This document shows positions 25,208-34,442 of a stretch of 64,000 nucleotides of DNA, piece after piece; the first letter of the stretch is position 1, and the number at the start of each line of letters is the position of its first letter. Source of the stretch: Woeseiaceae bacterium (GTDB lineage: Bacteria; Pseudomonadota; Gammaproteobacteria; Steroidobacterales; Woeseiaceae). Location of the stretch: the NCBI GenBank assembly GCA_028279985.1, contig JANQMR010000016.1, positions 186,001-250,000 of the forward strand, read 5' to 3'. The notes beneath the pieces were generated by a model. The model did not search any database. It saw only the letters and a program-made list of their open reading frames with translations, and was not told the origin of the DNA. A program made the position numbers and the translations under genes.

Positions 25208-27613
25208 ATGAAGCATGTTGACGGGATACAGGCGCTGGAAAGCTCCAGTTGGGTACTGCCGCAAAGGTTGATTAAAGCAGCAGCGGTTGCGGCATTACTC
25301 GTACCGCTCGGCGCCGCTCGGGTGTCGTTTGCCGAGCCTGCTGCTGAGCCGATCGCGGAAATCGTCGTGACAGCGCGCAAGCGCGAGGAATCGATACTCG
25401 AAGTGCCGATCGCAATTACGGCTGTCTCGGCTCAAGCATTGTCCGACTACAACATCAAAGACCTTAGCGATCTTCAGAGCATCACCCCGGGCTTCCAGCT
25501 CAGCGAGACGGCGTCCTTCCGTCGTGCGCGTGACGGTTTCAGCCTTGTGATGCGCGGATTGAACGTAGGAGGAACAGGAGACAGTGCGGCCGTCCTGCAG
25601 TCCGCGGCGACGATTTTTGTCGACGGCGCACCGTTCGTTGGCGGTCGACCGAGCAGCTTCCACGACGTGGAGCGAATCGAGGTGCTCAAGGGCCCGCAGA
25701 CTGCGTATTTCGGTCGCGCGACCTTCAGCGGCGCGATAAACATAGTCACCAAGGACCCGGCAAGCGAATGGGGTGGGCAAGTTACCGGCGAGATTGGGGA
25801 GTTCAATACGTCCGACGCGCTCATCTCTGTCGAAGGACCGATCATCGCGGATACGCTGAGCTTCCGCGCGGCCGCCAGGAACCTCGTCAAAGGAGCCCAG
25901 TATTCCGAGAACGTCTTCAATAGTCCGGTCGGCGAACGGAAAACGCAAAGTGGCTCCCTGACGTTCCTTTTCACGCCGAGCGATTCGCTACGCGTGAAGG
26001 TCTTCGGCGAGTACGCCGAGTTCCACGACACGATGTCCATGGTTTGGGACTATCCGGTAAACGAGTTCGGCAATTGCAACCCGGGCGGCGGTTCAGCGCC
26101 GAGCTGGATCTGCGGCACGCCGCCTCCGCTCGGGATCGCGATTGAGCGCCTGGGGTTTCCCGCCGTCGTTGACGACGTGTTCATGGACACGATCGTTCCC
26201 TTTAGTATTTACGACAAGCTACTGCTCGAGCCGGGCGATAACCTGTTCTCGGGAAATACCACGACGCACGCGATTCTCGACTACGAGTTCGAGAACGGCA
26301 TGACCTTCAGCTCGATCGTTGCTTACCACCATACGAAGCTGCAGGTGTTGGAGGAGTCCACGCACGACGCGGCGTTTGGCTTTTATCCCTGCATACTGCC
26401 GGCAGGCTGCGACCGCCCGTTCGCGCAGTACATCTTTCTCCGCGATCGGGAACAACGCGATCGCTCCTTCGAGGCGCGGTTGACGTCTGCGCCGGACCGC
26501 CGACTCCGATGGATCGTCGGTACCAGTTACTCTACCGCATCGTTGAGTGGCATTTCGATGGGTGAGATCCCGCAGCTCGGTCCGTATGTGTCTCGTCCCA
26601 ATGAGTATCATGAGACCAGCACACTCGGCGTCTTTGGTGGATTCAATTTCGATATCACGGACAAGCTGCAGGCAAGTGCCGAGTTTCGACATCAGCGTGA
26701 CAAGGTTCGCCTGAATCCGGATCAGAACGCTGTCACGCCGGTCAGCATAGAGGATCGGTTCGACTCGACGACACCCCGCGTGAGCCTCTCGTACAATTTC
26801 GCGCCGGGGTACATGCTGTATGCCAGCTACGCCATAGGTACGCGACCCGGGACGTTCAACGGTGCGCTACTCACGAGGCCGCAGTCGATTATCGACCTTC
26901 TCGAGCAGCAGTTCGGTGTTAGCCTCCGGGTGGACGAAGAGGAGCTGGATATGTACGAGCTTGGCGTGAAGGGCCGATTCTTCGACGACCGCATCCAGGC
27001 GACTCTCGGCATTTACAAGGGCCAGGTGACGAATCAACAGGTCCAACAGTCGATCTTTGTCGATACGCCGGAATTGGTAACGACTGTTACCTTCACCAAT
27101 AACGCCGGCGAGACCGATATTCAGGGCGTGGAGTTGGAGGCTTCAATGCAGGTCACGGCCGGACTCCGCATCGACGGCAGCTTCGGGTACTACGACACGG
27201 AGATCGTTGCAGACTCCTGCGCGCAGTGCGTGCGCATCGGTGGAACGCTTACGTCCTCCCACGGCCAACGCATAGATGGTACCCCTGTTTCCTCGGGTAG
27301 CTTGGTGGGTACGTATACGGTACCGGTGCGAAGTGATGTAGATTGGTACGGCCGGGTCGAATACTTCTACAGAGGCAAGACATACGGTGACCGCATGAAC
27401 CTCTCGCACGTTCCCGACTCCCATCGCGTGACCCTGCGAACAGGCATCATGACCGGTAAGTTCGATGTGGAGGCGTACCTCATTAATGCGTTCAATGACC
27501 GGACACCAGTGAATAATCAACTGAATACAGATCTACCAAGCTTCGGCGTTGCGCTGAAGATCGGTCTTCCTGAACAGCGTCAATGGGGCCTGCGAGGCAC
27601 GTATCGATTCTGA
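25208..27613 (+). CDS. TonB-dependent outer-membrane receptor
   Basis: 801 residues from ATG 25208, chosen for GGGGGGAG seven bases upstream (an upstream ATG at 25160 lacks one). A signal peptide ends near SFAEPA. The TonB box/plug begins at EIVVTARKREES, with the plug (about 55-190, FVDGAPF, ERIEVLKGPQTAYFGR). The barrel has cysteine pairs in loops (NCNPG, WICGTP; CILPAGC; CAQC) and ends RGTYRF with terminal phenylalanine. There is no STN domain, so it is a plain importer. Likely substrate-specific for the compound handled by the flanking PhyH, LysR and catabolic genes (inference). Confidence 0.92.
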   Translation: MKHVDGIQALESSSWVLPQRLIKAAAVAALLVPLGAARVSFAEPAAEPIAEIVVTARKREESILEVPIAITAVSAQALSDYNIKDLSDLQSITPGFQLSETASFRRARDGFSLVMRGLNVGGTGDSAAVLQSAATIFVDGAPFVGGRPSSFHDVERIEVLKGPQTAYFGRATFSGAINIVTKDPASEWGGQVTGEIGEFNTSDALISVEGPIIADTLSFRAAARNLVKGAQYSENVFNSPVGERKTQSGSLTFLFTPSDSLRVKVFGEYAEFHDTMSMVWDYPVNEFGNCNPGGGSAPSWICGTPPPLGIAIERLGFPAVVDDVFMDTIVPFSIYDKLLLEPGDNLFSGNTTTHAILDYEFENGMTFSSIVAYHHTKLQVLEESTHDAAFGFYPCILPAGCDRPFAQYIFLRDREQRDRSFEARLTSAPDRRLRWIVGTSYSTASLSGISMGEIPQLGPYVSRPNEYHETSTLGVFGGFNFDITDKLQASAEFRHQRDKVRLNPDQNAVTPVSIEDRFDSTTPRVSLSYNFAPGYMLYASYAIGTRPGTFNGALLTRPQSIIDLLEQQFGVSLRVDEEELDMYELGVKGRFFDDRIQATLGIYKGQVTNQQVQQSIFVDTPELVTTVTFTNNAGETDIQGVELEASMQVTAGLRIDGSFGYYDTEIVADSCAQCVRIGGTLTSSHGQRIDGTPVSSGSLVGTYTVPVRSDVDWYGRVEYFYRGKTYGDRMNLSHVPDSHRVTLRTGIMTGKFDVEAYLINAFNDRTPVNNQLNTDLPSFGVALKIGLPEQRQWGLRGTYRF

Positions 27614-27645
27614 CTCTTGTCCGTCTGTCTGAGGCTATGTCCGGC

Positions 27646-27867
27646 TCAGATACGCGCCAACGTCATGCGCAAGTCGTTGTCGCCAATCCAGGCGATGCTC
27701 TGCACGGCGTCCAGTGTGTGGAAAGATCGGCCTGCCTGCGTTTCGGGCTTCCACGCCAGTAACCGGCCTCCAACTGACCGGTAACCTTGTAGTGTTCGTA
27801 TGCCGCACTGCGGGAAACAGTCCGTCCGGCTGTCCCGTTTGGGAAGCGATCGTTCTAACGTGTACAA
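27646..27867 (-). pseudogene. Possible fragment of an SMP-30/gluconolactonase-like gene
   Basis: The minus strand between the TBDR and LysR genes encodes RLLAWKPETQAGRSFHTLD and AVQSIAWIGDNDLRMTLA, which resemble a single blade of SMP-30/gluconolactonase beta-propellers (WDPETG..., SIAW..). The similarity covers about 45 residues, then the frame stops at 27646, and no start region is present. It may be a relic of a lactonase gene or chance. The rest of this 312-base gap holds the LysR promoter. Confidence 0.25.
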
Positions 27868-27925
27868 GGGTATAAATTCTGGTTATCGTACGGTGAGGCG
27901 GTGGTCGAGCTTCACAGGGGCGCAA

Positions 27926-28852
27926 ATGTACACAAAGCAGATCCGCTATTTCCTGACGCTCGCCGAGATCGGTAGCTTCCGCCGCGCCGCGGAGAAACTG
28001 TCAATCAGCCAGCCGGCGCTTTCCAACAGCATCAAGAGCCTCGAGGCGCAGTACCAGATCGAACTCTTCGACCGTGGACCGCTTGGAACTCGCCTCACGG
28101 AGGCCGGAAAAGTGCTTCACGGATTCCTGCACAATGCGGTCGAATGCATCGAGCGAAGTAAACTCGAGATAGACCTGCTGCGTAAGGGGTCTCACGGACA
28201 CCTATCGATCGGCGCTCCGACCGGTCTGATCGATCAGCTTCTACCGGACGTGATCGACCGTATGTTCGCCATTTCCGACGGGTTCTCGTTCGAAGTCGAC
28301 TACCAATACCTGTCGGGCCTCCTGGAGGGGCTGCGCGGATGGCGGTTTGATGTTCTGCTGACGACGTATTGGCCCAACGCCCACCTTGGGCCCGACCTGG
28401 TTGTCGAGCGCTTCGCCGACCTGGAGGTTTCTATCTACTGCCGCGCCACACATCCAATCGCGCGTAAGCGCAAAGTGACGATTGACGACTTGATGAAGTC
28501 ACGGTGGGTGCTACACGACTCACGGGGCATGCGAACGTTCCTCCAAGAATTATTCGGGGTCGAGCATTACGGAGGGTTGCAGCGTCCGATCGTACACGCA
28601 TACCCGCCGTTCATGATCGGGATGCTCAAGCGCATGAATTTGCTATCGCTGATTCCCGACTACACGGTCGATGAGCACGTCCGGCGCGGTGTGCTCAAGC
28701 GAATCGAGTATCCGGACTTCCAGGGTAAGATCTCGGCGGGTGTAGTATACTTGCGCGATCGTCACTTGACGCCTGCGCTGCAAACCTTCATCAGATGCGC
28801 GAAGGAAGTCGGAACCGCTCGATACACGGATAGGGCGCACAGGCGGCCATAA
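27926..28852 (+). CDS. LysR-family transcriptional regulator
   Basis: 308 residues from ATG 27926 (MYTKQIRYFLTLAEIGSFRR), preceded by CAGGGG. The N-terminal winged helix has AAEKLSISQPALSNSIKSLE as its helix-turn-helix, and residues about 90-300 form the periplasmic-binding-like effector domain (LSIGAPTGLIDQLLPDV). LysR regulators usually bind a pathway intermediate and activate a nearby divergent or adjacent operon. Likely targets here are the TBDR just upstream and the GlcG-like gene just downstream, but neither is divergent from it, so this is inference. It is not similar in context to a known named regulator. Confidence 0.9.
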   Translation: MYTKQIRYFLTLAEIGSFRRAAEKLSISQPALSNSIKSLEAQYQIELFDRGPLGTRLTEAGKVLHGFLHNAVECIERSKLEIDLLRKGSHGHLSIGAPTGLIDQLLPDVIDRMFAISDGFSFEVDYQYLSGLLEGLRGWRFDVLLTTYWPNAHLGPDLVVERFADLEVSIYCRATHPIARKRKVTIDDLMKSRWVLHDSRGMRTFLQELFGVEHYGGLQRPIVHAYPPFMIGMLKRMNLLSLIPDYTVDEHVRRGVLKRIEYPDFQGKISAGVVYLRDRHLTPALQTFIRCAKEVGTARYTDRAHRRP

Positions 28853-28914
28853 CGAGCGGGAACGAGCTGGTACCATTTCGAATTCGATTCCCTGTCTGCT
28901 ACAAGAGAGTGCTC

Positions 28915-29322
28915 ATGCAACACAAGCCGGTACTTACCCTCAGCGAATGCGAAACGGCCCTGGCCGCGGCCAAGCATGCGGCCGAAGGCGCGGGCTGGTG
29001 TGTCACCATTGCCGTGGTCGACGACGGCGGGCACTTGCTGGGTCTGCGTCGCCTGGACGGTTGCGCTCCGATCGCTTCGTATGTGGCGACCGAAAAGGCG
29101 CGAACCGCCGCACTCGCCCGGCGACCGTCTGCCGATTTCGAGGAGATGATCAACGGCGGCAGGCCGGCGTTCCTGTCGGTGCCGCTGATGCAGGCCACAA
29201 TGACCGGCGGCGTGCCGATTAGTTTGAATGGGCAAGTTGTCGGCGCCGTGGGTGTGTCGGGCGTGAAGCCGGACCAGGACGCCGAAGTGGCGCAGGCCGC
29301 CGTGGACGCGCTGTCGGGCTGA
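28915..29322 (+). CDS. GlcG/HbpS-like small protein
   Basis: 135 residues from ATG 28915 (AAGAGAG just upstream). The whole length matches the GlcG/HbpS fold: TIAVVDDGGHLLGLRRLDG, ASYVATEKARTAA and the C-terminal GAVGVSG. Members occur beside many catabolic operons (glycolate, propanediol, ethanolamine and others). Some bind heme or cobalamin, and their exact role is often unknown. It has no signal peptide, so it is cytoplasmic. It converges with the class I fumarase gene with 24 bases between. Confidence 0.85.
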   Translation: MQHKPVLTLSECETALAAAKHAAEGAGWCVTIAVVDDGGHLLGLRRLDGCAPIASYVATEKARTAALARRPSADFEEMINGGRPAFLSVPLMQATMTGGVPISLNGQVVGAVGVSGVKPDQDAEVAQAAVDALSG

Positions 29323-29346
29323 AAGCCAATCTACCCTAATGGAGCA

Positions 29347-30873
29347 TCACCCGACGATGCGCACCGCCTGCTCGGCGATTCGCTCCTTCCATCGGGCCGG
29401 ACCGGCCTGGTGCACCGACTCGCCGTTCACGTCCACCGCCACGGTGACCGGCATGTCCTTCACTTCGAACTCGTAAATGGCCTCCATTCCCAGCTCCGGA
29501 AAGGCCACGGTACGGGAATCGACGATGGCCCGGGAAACCAGGTAGGCCGCACCGCCCACCGCCGTGAGGTAGACCGCCCGGTGCTTGCGGATGGCGTCGA
29601 TGGCCGCCGGCCCACGCTCCGCCTTGCCGATCATGCCGAGCAGACCGGTATGTTCGAGCATCGAAGCGGTGAACTTGTCCATACGGGTCGCCGTCGTCGG
29701 GCCCGCCGGTCCCACCACTTCATCCCTGACCGGGTCCACCGGCCCGACGTAGTAGATGAAACGGCCCGCGAGATCGACACCTTCCGGTAATCCGGCGCCG
29801 GAATCGATGCGTTCGATGAGTTTCTTGTGGGCTGCATCGCGGCCGGTGAGCATACGGCCGTTGAGCAGCAGGGTTTCGCCCGGCTTCCAAGCCGCCACGT
29901 CCTCCCGGGTCACCGTGTCGAGGTCGACGCGACGCGCACCCGCGCCGGGGTCCGAGGCGATCTCGGGCCAGTCGTCCAGACTCGGCGGCGTCTGCAGGGC
30001 CGGTCCGGAGCCGTCCAGCACGAAATGGGCATGGCGCGTCGCCGCGCAGTTCGGGATCATGCATACGGGCAGTGATGCCGCATGGGTCGGGTAGTCGCGC
30101 AGCTTGACGTCGAGCACGGTGGTCAGCCCACCGAGACCCTGAGCGCCGATGCCGAGCGCATTCACCGCATCCATGATTTCCAGTCGCAGTGCTTCGGTCC
30201 GATTCGCCGGACCGCGGGCACGCAACTCGTGGATGTCGATGGGGTCCAGCAACGCTTCCTTGGCCAGCACCGCAGCCTTCTCCGCCGTACCGCCGATTCC
30301 CAAGCCGAGCATACCGGGCGGGCACCAGCCGGCACCCATCGTGGGCACGGTCTCAACCACCCAGTCGACGATGGAATCGGCGGGGTTCAGCATCGCCAGC
30401 TTGGACTTGTTCTCGGAGCCCCCGCCCTTGGCCGCAACCCGAACGTCCACCTTGTCGCCGGGGACGACTTCCATGTGGATCACGGCGGGGGTGTTGTCGC
30501 CGGTGTTACGGCGGGCACCGGCAGGGTCCGAGAGGATCGAGGCCCGCAAGACGTTGTCGGGGTGCGTATAGGCGCGCCGCACGCCCTCGTTGATCATCTC
30601 CGCCACGCTCAGGGTTGCATCCCAGCGTACGTCCATGCCAATCTTGATGAAGACCGTGACAATGCCGGTGTCCTGACAGATCGGCCGACGACCTTCGGCG
30701 CACATGCGCGAATTGACCAGGATCTGCGCCATGGCGTCCTTGGCGGCCCGGGATTCCTCTCGTTGCCAGGCCTCGTGGACGGCCCGAATGAAATCCACGG
30801 GATGGTAGTAGGAGACGAACTGCAGGGCGTCCGCGACGCTCGCCGTGAGATCATCCTGTCGGATCAGCGTCAT
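29347..30873 (-). CDS. Class I fumarate hydratase (oxygen-sensitive, [4Fe-4S])
   Basis: 508 residues, the size of FumA/FumB. Three candidate cluster cysteines are PICQDTG, GAGWCPPG and MIPNCAATRH. The C-terminal beta domain begins about residue 325 and has GPTTATRMDKF, also typical. ATG 30873 is used, which overlaps the upstream alpha/beta hydrolase gene by 23 bases, so the two are coupled. Reaction: fumarate to L-malate. Class I fumarases also hydrate mesaconate to citramalate (established for several), which matters because a methylaspartate ammonia-lyase lies 10 kb away. Its place in a catabolic cluster rather than with other citric acid cycle genes suggests a special substrate (inference). 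Confidence 0.92.
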   Translation of the reverse strand: MTLIRQDDLTASVADALQFVSYYHPVDFIRAVHEAWQREESRAAKDAMAQILVNSRMCAEGRRPICQDTGIVTVFIKIGMDVRWDATLSVAEMINEGVRRAYTHPDNVLRASILSDPAGARRNTGDNTPAVIHMEVVPGDKVDVRVAAKGGGSENKSKLAMLNPADSIVDWVVETVPTMGAGWCPPGMLGLGIGGTAEKAAVLAKEALLDPIDIHELRARGPANRTEALRLEIMDAVNALGIGAQGLGGLTTVLDVKLRDYPTHAASLPVCMIPNCAATRHAHFVLDGSGPALQTPPSLDDWPEIASDPGAGARRVDLDTVTREDVAAWKPGETLLLNGRMLTGRDAAHKKLIERIDSGAGLPEGVDLAGRFIYYVGPVDPVRDEVVGPAGPTTATRMDKFTASMLEHTGLLGMIGKAERGPAAIDAIRKHRAVYLTAVGGAAYLVSRAIVDSRTVAFPELGMEAIYEFEVKDMPVTVAVDVNGESVHQAGPARWKERIAEQAVRIVG

Positions 30874-31672
30874 GGCCGGGAACTCCGAGAAACGAAAGCA
30901 CGCGATCGCAAAACTCGTCGGGACGGGTGCGTGGAAAGAAGTGACCGCCTTTTGCAAACACGTGCAGGCGGGCACCGCCTACGCGCTCGGCGAGTTCGCG
31001 CTGGAAGTGCTCGGGCGTAAGCTGGTCGTCGCCGGCGCCGAGCACGAATGTCGGCGTCGTTATGCCGCCAACGCGATCTCGGAGATCGTGTTGCATCACC
31101 GCCTCGAGTCGCGCTGCTTCTATCTCCAGCCCGGGATACCCAAGCTCGGTGTCCGATAGCTTGCGGCCTAAGATTTCGGGATGCCTGGCGATCCACGCCG
31201 GTGGGAATGCGAGCAATGCGCCGAGGGCATAGTACTCCCGTGCGCCGCAGTCCTCGAGCACTTTGCGGCGCAACTCGAATGTACGCAGGAATGTGGAATC
31301 GGGACCGCACCACGTGCCGGACAAAACGAGACTACGAAGACGGTCCGGCGCGTGCAGGGCGATGTGCTGGCCGATCGCGCCGCCCGTCGAGTGACCGACG
31401 AAGTCGGCCCGTGCGATTTCGAGTGCATCCATCAACTGGAGGACGTCGTCTGCCAAACGGGAGACGGAGTAACGACCGACCCAACGACTGCTGTCGCCGG
31501 TGCCGCGTTGATCGTGTGTGACGACTCGGAAATGTCTTGCCAATTCCTGGATGTGCGGGTCCCAAAAAGCGCCCCGACCGCCGAGTCCCGCGACCAGCAA
31601 CAATGGCGGCCCATTCCCTTCGGACCACACCTGTAGCTCGCAATCGCCTATTGACACGAGTGGCATCGACAT
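30851..31672 (-). CDS. Alpha/beta-fold hydrolase
   Basis: 273 residues. The nucleophile elbow is FVGHSTGGAIG (Ser near 94). HDQRGTGDSS follows strand 4, the acid is probably in LGAGDDQLTP and the histidine in AKGGHFFPR. The oxyanion region is LVAGLGGRGAFWDP. It looks like RutD/3-oxoadipate enol-lactonase-type enzymes that open lactones or cleave small amides and esters. It is the first gene of a two-gene leftward unit with the class I fumarase and is divergent from a PrpE-like synthetase, so it may release an acid that the fumarase then hydrates. Confidence 0.88.
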   Translation of the reverse strand: MSMPLVSIGDCELQVWSEGNGPPLLLVAGLGGRGAFWDPHIQELARHFRVVTHDQRGTGDSSRWVGRYSVSRLADDVLQLMDALEIARADFVGHSTGGAIGQHIALHAPDRLRSLVLSGTWCGPDSTFLRTFELRRKVLEDCGAREYYALGALLAFPPAWIARHPEILGRKLSDTELGYPGLEIEAARLEAVMQHDLRDRVGGITTPTFVLGAGDDQLTPEHFQRELAERVGGARLHVFAKGGHFFPRTRPDEFCDRVLSFLGVPGHDADPTG

Positions 31673-31817
31673 TCACCCGTAAACGGACTTCTCGATTGTA
31701 CGTGAACCGATTCAGCCCGCGATCGAAAGCATGTCTAGCCTGATAGGCCCTTTGAATTCGACATCCGGCGCCGAAACATACTATTGATAGGTTCCGAGAC
31801 TTCAGATGGAGACCAGG

Positions 31818-33710
31818 ATGGATTCGTACCTGCACTCATACACCGCATCGATAAGCGATCCTGTTGAGTTCTGGCGCGAAGCAGCAGGTCACCTGGACTG
31901 GTTTGAGCCGTACGATTCCATCGCGCCGCCGGAGCAGGGACAGCGTCATGCCTGGTTCATCGGCGGGCGAGTCAACGCCTGTCATGAAGCCCTGGATCGC
32001 CACATCTCCGACGGTCGAGGCGACGAGCCCGCGCTGATCTACGAGAGTGGGTACAGGTCGGCGTCGGAGCAGCTTAGCTTTCGCCAGCTCAGGGATACTG
32101 TCGCGGAGCTCGCCGGATGCATGGCGCGGCGCGGTGTCGGGATTGGCGACGTGGTGCTCATATACATGCCGGCAATCCCGCAGGCGGTCGTCGCCATGCT
32201 CGCGTGCGTACGGCTCGGCGCTATTCATGCCGTCGTATTCGGCGGGTTCGGGCCACGCGAACTGTCCGCGCGTATCTCGCTCGCGCGCCCGAAGCTCATC
32301 CTTACCGCTTCCTGCGGCCTGGAACCGGGTCGCGTCGTGCCGTACATGCCTGCAATCGAGGAGGCGCTTGCACTAGCCGATCACGTCGTGCCGCGGGTCA
32401 TTGTCTGGCAGAGGCCGGAATGCGTCGCGACGCTGCGCGAAGGGCGTGACGAGGAGTGGCAGGAGGCGGTTCCCGGATCGGCACCGGCGCCCTGCCACGG
32501 CGTGCCGGCGGAGCATCCCCTTTACGTGCTGTATACCTCGGGAACCACTGGACAGCCCAAAGGCGTCGTCCGAGACACTGCCGGCTATCTCGTGGCGCTA
32601 CGCTACTCTATGCGTGCCGTTTACGGCCTTGGTCAGGACAGTGTTTTCTGGGCGGCATCGGACATCGGGTGGGTCGTGGGGCACTCTTACATGGTGTACG
32701 GTCCGCTGGTCGCAGGCTGTGCGACCGTGATGTACGAGGGCAAGCCGGTAGGGACTCCGGATGCGGGCGCTTACTGGCGGCTGATCGACCGTCATCGCGT
32801 GAACGTCCTATTCAGTGCGCCGACGGCGATGCGTGCGATCAAGCGCGATGACCCGGAGGCGCGCCATTTGACGGCGACCGAGTTGCCGTCGCTGCATGCC
32901 GTTTTCCTCGCCGGCGAGCGTTCCGATCCGGACACTGTCCGCTGGCTGGAGGAACGATTGCGCCGTCCCGTGATCGACCACTGGTGGCAGACGGAGTCCG
33001 GGTGGCCCATTACCGCGATCTGTCTCGGTTTGCCGCCGACAAGACCGGTCAGACATGGAAGTGCGGGAATGGCGGTACCTGGGTACAACGTATGCGTGCT
33101 CGACGGCGAAGGCGAACCGGTGCCGGCGGGGGACATGGGCACACTGACTCTCAAGCTGCCGCTGCCGCCCGGGTGTCTCATGTCTCTATGGGACGATCAG
33201 GAGGGTTACCGCCGCGCCTATCTCGGGCAATACCCAGGGTATTACTCCACCGGCGACGGCGGATTCGTCGACCCAGACGGGTACGTGCACGTGATGGGGA
33301 GGATCGACGATATCATCAACGTCGCCGGCCACCGCCTGTCCACAGGCGAGTTGGAACAAGTCATTGCATCGCATCCCGCCGTTGCCGAGTGCGCGGTTAT
33401 CGCCATACCGGATACGATCAAGGGCCAAGTGCCCCTGGCTCTGGCGACGCTCAAGGCGGGAATTTCTCAGTCGCCAGTCGAAGCGAGTCGCGAAGTGCTC
33501 GCCTTAGTCCGTCACGACGTCGGTGCGGTTGCCAGCCTGCGTAAGTGTCTTATCGTCGACAGTCTGCCGAAGACGCGGTCCGGAAAGATATTGCGTGGCA
33601 CGATGCGACGGATCGCGGCGAACGAACCTTGGTCCGTGCCGCCGACGATCGAGGATCCGAGTACGCTTGACTACATCGCACGCATTCTTGAAGAAACATC
33701 GAGTTCGTAA
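31818..33710 (+). CDS. Acyl-CoA synthetase, PrpE/acetyl-CoA synthetase type
   Basis: 630 residues from ATG 31818, with GGAG six bases upstream (ATG 31806 would add four residues). An ANL-superfamily adenylating enzyme: N-terminal ACAS region (PVEFWREAAGHLDWFEPYD), P-loop LYTSGTTGQPKGVVRD, YYSTGDGG, hinge GRIDDIINVAGHRLSTGE, and catalytic lysine in TRSGKILRGTMRR. The pattern WDW-like site is DHWWQTESGWPI. It activates a short-chain acid (propionate, 3-hydroxypropionate, acrylate or similar) to its CoA ester. It lies between an alpha/beta hydrolase (divergent) and a cupin/GMC pair (convergent). Confidence 0.9.
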   Translation: MDSYLHSYTASISDPVEFWREAAGHLDWFEPYDSIAPPEQGQRHAWFIGGRVNACHEALDRHISDGRGDEPALIYESGYRSASEQLSFRQLRDTVAELAGCMARRGVGIGDVVLIYMPAIPQAVVAMLACVRLGAIHAVVFGGFGPRELSARISLARPKLILTASCGLEPGRVVPYMPAIEEALALADHVVPRVIVWQRPECVATLREGRDEEWQEAVPGSAPAPCHGVPAEHPLYVLYTSGTTGQPKGVVRDTAGYLVALRYSMRAVYGLGQDSVFWAASDIGWVVGHSYMVYGPLVAGCATVMYEGKPVGTPDAGAYWRLIDRHRVNVLFSAPTAMRAIKRDDPEARHLTATELPSLHAVFLAGERSDPDTVRWLEERLRRPVIDHWWQTESGWPITAICLGLPPTRPVRHGSAGMAVPGYNVCVLDGEGEPVPAGDMGTLTLKLPLPPGCLMSLWDDQEGYRRAYLGQYPGYYSTGDGGFVDPDGYVHVMGRIDDIINVAGHRLSTGELEQVIASHPAVAECAVIAIPDTIKGQVPLALATLKAGISQSPVEASREVLALVRHDVGAVASLRKCLIVDSLPKTRSGKILRGTMRRIAANEPWSVPPTIEDPSTLDYIARILEETSSS

Positions 33711-33726
33711 GCGCCTCGGGAATGCC

Positions 33727-34419
33727 CTACGGCCAGTGGCCCCAGTGCACGAGTATCGCGGCGTCCTCGAGCGCGGTCAGCATCGGCAGTTCTTCACCAA
33801 GTGGGTAGAAGCCGTAGGCCCCAGGGGGCAGAACTCGATCATTTGAGTCAAGCGTGCCCGAAACCAGCAAGATCTCGACCGGTAGCGCGTGCCATGCGCA
33901 GGTATCCAGTACCGCACCGGCGGGCACTCGCTTGAGGTCGATGGCGCCGCCGGGGATCGACCGGAGCGTCCGATGCTCGGGCACATCCGGCCAGCCGGTA
34001 TCTATCAGCAGCGCCTGCGGCGAGTCGTCGCGGCCGTCCTCTCGATACGGCTGCGCGCTGCGCGGCGTCGGGACGCGCACCGCTTCGGTCGAGCCGCTGG
34101 TGCGAAGGTACAGTCGATAGCCGACAGGTACCTGGACATGCGCGCCGTGCACGACGCCGGCGGGGAAGCAGGCGTAGGCTCCCGGTCGAAACCAGTGCTC
34201 GCCGTCGAACGTGAACCGACCCTCGAGACAGAAGAACTCTTCCTCGCTCGCATGGAATTGCGCTTTCCGTTCCGTGCCCGGTCGCGGTGGCGAGGTCACG
34301 AATGCCGTGCGGGCACCCGTGGACGGGTCCCGGTTCAGTTCTTTGAGCATCAGGCCTGAAGTGCCGAGCGGTGCCCATGGTGTCGAGTCAGTCGGGCCGA
34401 GTGAGATTGCTGAGCGCAT
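33727..34419 (-). CDS. Double-cupin protein (ChrR/DUF4437-like)
   Basis: 230 residues from ATG 34419 (GAGG seven bases upstream). Two beta-barrel repeats: the first has FHASEEEFFCLEGRFTFDGE and FPAGVVHGAHV with plausible metal ligands (H, E, E, H), the second (about 140-230) has DTCAWHALPVEILLVSGTL. It ends WGHWP. Cupins of this type include ChrR-like anti-sigma domains and small isomerases or oxygenases; there is no attached zinc-binding anti-sigma part here, so an enzymatic role is more likely. It follows the GMC oxidoreductase gene by 23 bases on the same strand. Confidence 0.75.
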   Translation of the reverse strand: MRSAISLGPTDSTPWAPLGTSGLMLKELNRDPSTGARTAFVTSPPRPGTERKAQFHASEEEFFCLEGRFTFDGEHWFRPGAYACFPAGVVHGAHVQVPVGYRLYLRTSGSTEAVRVPTPRSAQPYREDGRDDSPQALLIDTGWPDVPEHRTLRSIPGGAIDLKRVPAGAVLDTCAWHALPVEILLVSGTLDSNDRVLPPGAYGFYPLGEELPMLTALEDAAILVHWGHWP

Positions 34420-34442
34420 GTGACCTCGTCCTGATACGGACA

